Source of the DNA: Desulfovibrio sp. | GTDB lineage: Bacteria; Desulfobacterota; Desulfovibrionia; Desulfovibrionales; Desulfovibrionaceae | Length of the DNA: 7,000 bases | NCBI GenBank assembly: GCA_014804865.1 | Contig: JAAUYY010000051.1 | Span: forward strand, 5,271 to 12,270 | Direction: 5' to 3' | Shown: positions 5,238 through 7,000 of the stretch, in pieces | How the letters are laid out: every line of letters begins with the position of its first letter | How positions within the stretch are numbered: the stretch's first letter is position 1 | The notes under the pieces: model-generated | The model's database searches: none | Told to the model about the DNA's origin: nothing | Seen by the model: the letters and a program-made list of their open reading frames with translations, nothing else | Position numbers and translations under genes: made by a program

Positions 5238-6893
5238 ATGCAGGAAAACAAAAATCTTATTTTGGCGATCGTCTTGTGTCTAGTCGTCTTGTTTGGCTGG
5301 GGCCGCTTCGCCGAATATATGGGATGGGTTAAACCGGCTCCGGCCCCCGAGCAAGCGGAGGAAAAGGAAGTCGTTTCCGTAGAGCCAGAACGAAAGGCCG
5401 CGCCCGCGCTCCCGCTTAAATTCGCCCCCGGTCGCGAATTCAAGGTTGACACGCCGCTTTACGAAGCGATCTTCACCACTGGCGGCGGCGCGCTAAAATC
5501 CTTCAAATTAAAAAAATATCGCTCCGGCATAACGCCCGATTCTCCTCTCGTCAATCTGGTGGACGAGGATGCCGCCGCCGTCGGCCCTCTGGGGCTTGTC
5601 GTCAACAAGCAGCCTTCCTGGAGTTCCGGCCAATGGAGCGACGAAAACGCCAGGGACATAACCCTGCGCGAAGGAGAGAAAGGCTCCTTCGTCATCTCGG
5701 GCGAAGCGGACAATCTGCGAATAAGGCGCGAATTTTCCATAGACGCCGATATATATTTGATCCGCGAAAAAATATTCGTCTCCAACCCGGGGGAACAAAC
5801 GAGAACCGCCCGAATCGCTTATACCGAAGCCATGGACGCCTCGCGATTGTCTGGCGGCCAATACGATTCAATGGTCGTCGCCTGGGACGACAATGGCTCC
5901 CTTGAAGACGAATCGTCCGCCAAGACCTTGCGCGCTACCGGAGCGCAGGCTACAGGAAATATTTATTGGGCCGGCCCTATGACCACGTATTTCCTTTCGG
6001 CCATCGCTCCCGCCGAGACAGCGGGAGGATCTGTTAAAGCGAGGGCGCAGGGAGAGGTTTACCGCGTATCCCTGGAGGAAGAGGAATTTACTCTGGCCCC
6101 CGGCGAGGAAAGGGAGCTTCGCGTCTCTTACTGGATGGGCCCCAAGGATCGCAAACTGTTGTCCGCAGTTTCCGATCAGCTTGCCAAGAGCATCGACCTG
6201 GGCTTTTTTAGCGTGATCGGCAAAGGTCTTATCTGGCTTCTCGAATTCTTTTACGACTATGTTCACAACTGGGGCGTGGCCATTATTCTGCTGACTTTTT
6301 TGATCAAGGCCGTCTTCTGGCCGCTTACGGCTAAAAGCTACAATTCCATGGAGAAAATGAAGGAATTGCAGCCGATGATGCTCAAGATCAGGGAAAAATA
6401 CAAGGACAACCGCGAGGAGATGAACAAGGAAATCATGGGGCTCTACAAGACCTACAAGGTCAATCCCATGAGCGGATGCGTTCCCATGCTTATCCAAATT
6501 CCCGTATTTTTTGGCCTTTATCAGGCGCTTCTTTCATCGATAGCCTTGCGGCACGCCTCTTTTATTCCCTATCTGCCGGGCACCCATGTTGTCTGGCTCG
6601 CGGATCTGTCCGCGAAGGATCCGCTTTACATCACCCCCATAGTCATGGGCTTAACCATGTTTTTGCAACAGAGAATGAGTCCGGCCCCGGCCGATCCCAT
6701 TCAGGCGAAAGTCATGATGTTTCTGCCCCTGATTTTTACAGTTCTATTTTTAAACTTCCCCGCCGGATTGGTTGTGTACTGGCTGGTAAACAATATTCTT
6801 ACAATATTTCAACAATGGCTTTCAATTCGCAAACACAAAAAACGGAAATCCGGGCGCCAGATTGAGACGAAAAACCAGGCGACCAATCGCTGA
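5238..6893 (+). CDS. yidC: Membrane protein insertase YidC (Oxa1 family, Gram-negative type)
   Basis: YidC inserts and folds inner-membrane proteins, alone or with SecYEG. I start it at the ATG at 5238 (551 residues), because MQENKNLILAIVLCLVVLFGW gives the expected first membrane segment and GGAG lies 11 bases upstream. An in-frame start at 5166 would overlap yidD by 68 bases and add residues foreign to the family. Residues 6-22 are TM1, 31-60 a Pro/Glu-rich linker, about 62-305 the periplasmic beta domain, and about 328-530 the conserved insertase core. Core hallmarks are NWGVAIILLTFLIKAVFWPLTAKSY (344-368), the coiled cytoplasmic hairpin (about 369-405), VNPMSGCVPMLIQIPVFFGLY (408-428), LADLSAKDPLYI (454-465) and FPAGLVVYW (507-515). 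K357 occupies the position I align with the groove arginine (R366) of E. coli YidC, so the positive charge is kept. The C-terminus is a basic tail (RKHKKRKSGR). It closes rpmH-rnpA-yidD-yidC in this window. Confidence 0.97.
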   Translation: MQENKNLILAIVLCLVVLFGWGRFAEYMGWVKPAPAPEQAEEKEVVSVEPERKAAPALPLKFAPGREFKVDTPLYEAIFTTGGGALKSFKLKKYRSGITPDSPLVNLVDEDAAAVGPLGLVVNKQPSWSSGQWSDENARDITLREGEKGSFVISGEADNLRIRREFSIDADIYLIREKIFVSNPGEQTRTARIAYTEAMDASRLSGGQYDSMVVAWDDNGSLEDESSAKTLRATGAQATGNIYWAGPMTTYFLSAIAPAETAGGSVKARAQGEVYRVSLEEEEFTLAPGEERELRVSYWMGPKDRKLLSAVSDQLAKSIDLGFFSVIGKGLIWLLEFFYDYVHNWGVAIILLTFLIKAVFWPLTAKSYNSMEKMKELQPMMLKIREKYKDNREEMNKEIMGLYKTYKVNPMSGCVPMLIQIPVFFGLYQALLSSIALRHASFIPYLPGTHVVWLADLSAKDPLYITPIVMGLTMFLQQRMSPAPADPIQAKVMMFLPLIFTVLFLNFPAGLVVYWLVNNILTIFQQWLSIRKHKKRKSGRQIETKNQATNR

Positions 6894-6928
6894 CAGCATA
6901 AAACAACGAGTGGCCAGACGAGCCGCGA

Positions 6929-6952
6929 CGCCGTTTTCTCCGGGAAACGGCG
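6929..6952. repeat. Very stable inverted repeat downstream of yidC
   Basis: CGCCGTTT (6929-6936) pairs perfectly with AAACGGCG (6945-6952). Inside it a T-G and a C-G pair close the loop TCCG, giving a ten-pair hairpin capped by C(UCCG)G, a member of the unusually stable UNCG tetraloop class. No T tract follows on either strand, so it is not a standard intrinsic terminator. The remainder of 6894-7000 shows no ATG, GTG or TTG start that stays open to the window edge. Downstream of yidC one often finds a KH/R3H protein (Jag/KhpB), which would begin beyond this window. Confidence 0.6.
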
Positions 6953-7000
6953 CCCCAAACGACGCGATATAGCGAAACGCGCCCAACGCGAAATTCTCTT

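Noticed and set aside
5868..6497. 209-codon minus-strand frame opposite yidC
   Set aside because: It is His/Gly-rich antisense translation of YidC codons with no recognised domain. Long antisense frames are common opposite GC-rich genes.
6894..7000. Continuation of the yidC frame after its TGA (35 sense codons), suggesting stop readthrough or a broken longer protein
   Set aside because: An open run of this length is expected fairly often by chance in GC-rich DNA. YidC already has a complete, normal basic tail, and the extension has no recognisable features.

Overview
The window looks like ordinary core chromosome of a Gram-negative bacterium of moderate GC content. YidC has the long periplasmic domain of diderm YidCs. 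The gene sets rpsF-rpsR-rplI-dnaB and rpmH-rnpA-yidD-yidC, the TTG-started rnpA overlapping rpmH, and the style of the YidC and RnpA N-termini remind me most of Desulfovibrionales (Desulfobacterota). That placement is inference from remembered family features, not a search. No mobile element, CRISPR array, tRNA, rRNA or clear accessory system was seen.

Layout. (1) 1-702, minus: N-terminal two-hundred-odd residues of a multi-pass ion transporter that runs off the left edge. (2) 829-1425, plus: TrmH, a tRNA ribose methyltransferase, divergent from the transporter. (3) 1453-4133, minus: the cluster rpsF-rpsR-rplI-dnaB, transcribed leftwards and convergent with trmH; it joins three ribosomal proteins to the replicative helicase. 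(4) 4134-4390: a 257-base divergent intergenic region with two intrinsic terminators that point outward from a central promoter zone. (5) 4391-6893, plus: rpmH-rnpA-yidD-yidC, the classic cassette for ribosomal protein L34, the RNase P protein and inner-membrane protein insertion. (6) 6894-7000: no gene start seen, but a very stable hairpin.

The genes serve translation (bS6, bS18, bL9, bL34), tRNA processing and modification (RnpA, TrmH), replication (DnaB) and membrane biogenesis (YidD, YidC). Both operons are tightly packed. rpsF/rpsR are 1 base apart, rplI/dnaB 2 bases apart, rpmH/rnpA overlap by 4 bases, and yidD/yidC are 4 bases apart, so translational coupling is likely.

I found no convincing undescribed protein system. 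The most unusual signal is regulatory: a textbook terminator directly downstream of the best rpmH promoter, mirrored by a weaker terminator on the rpsF side.
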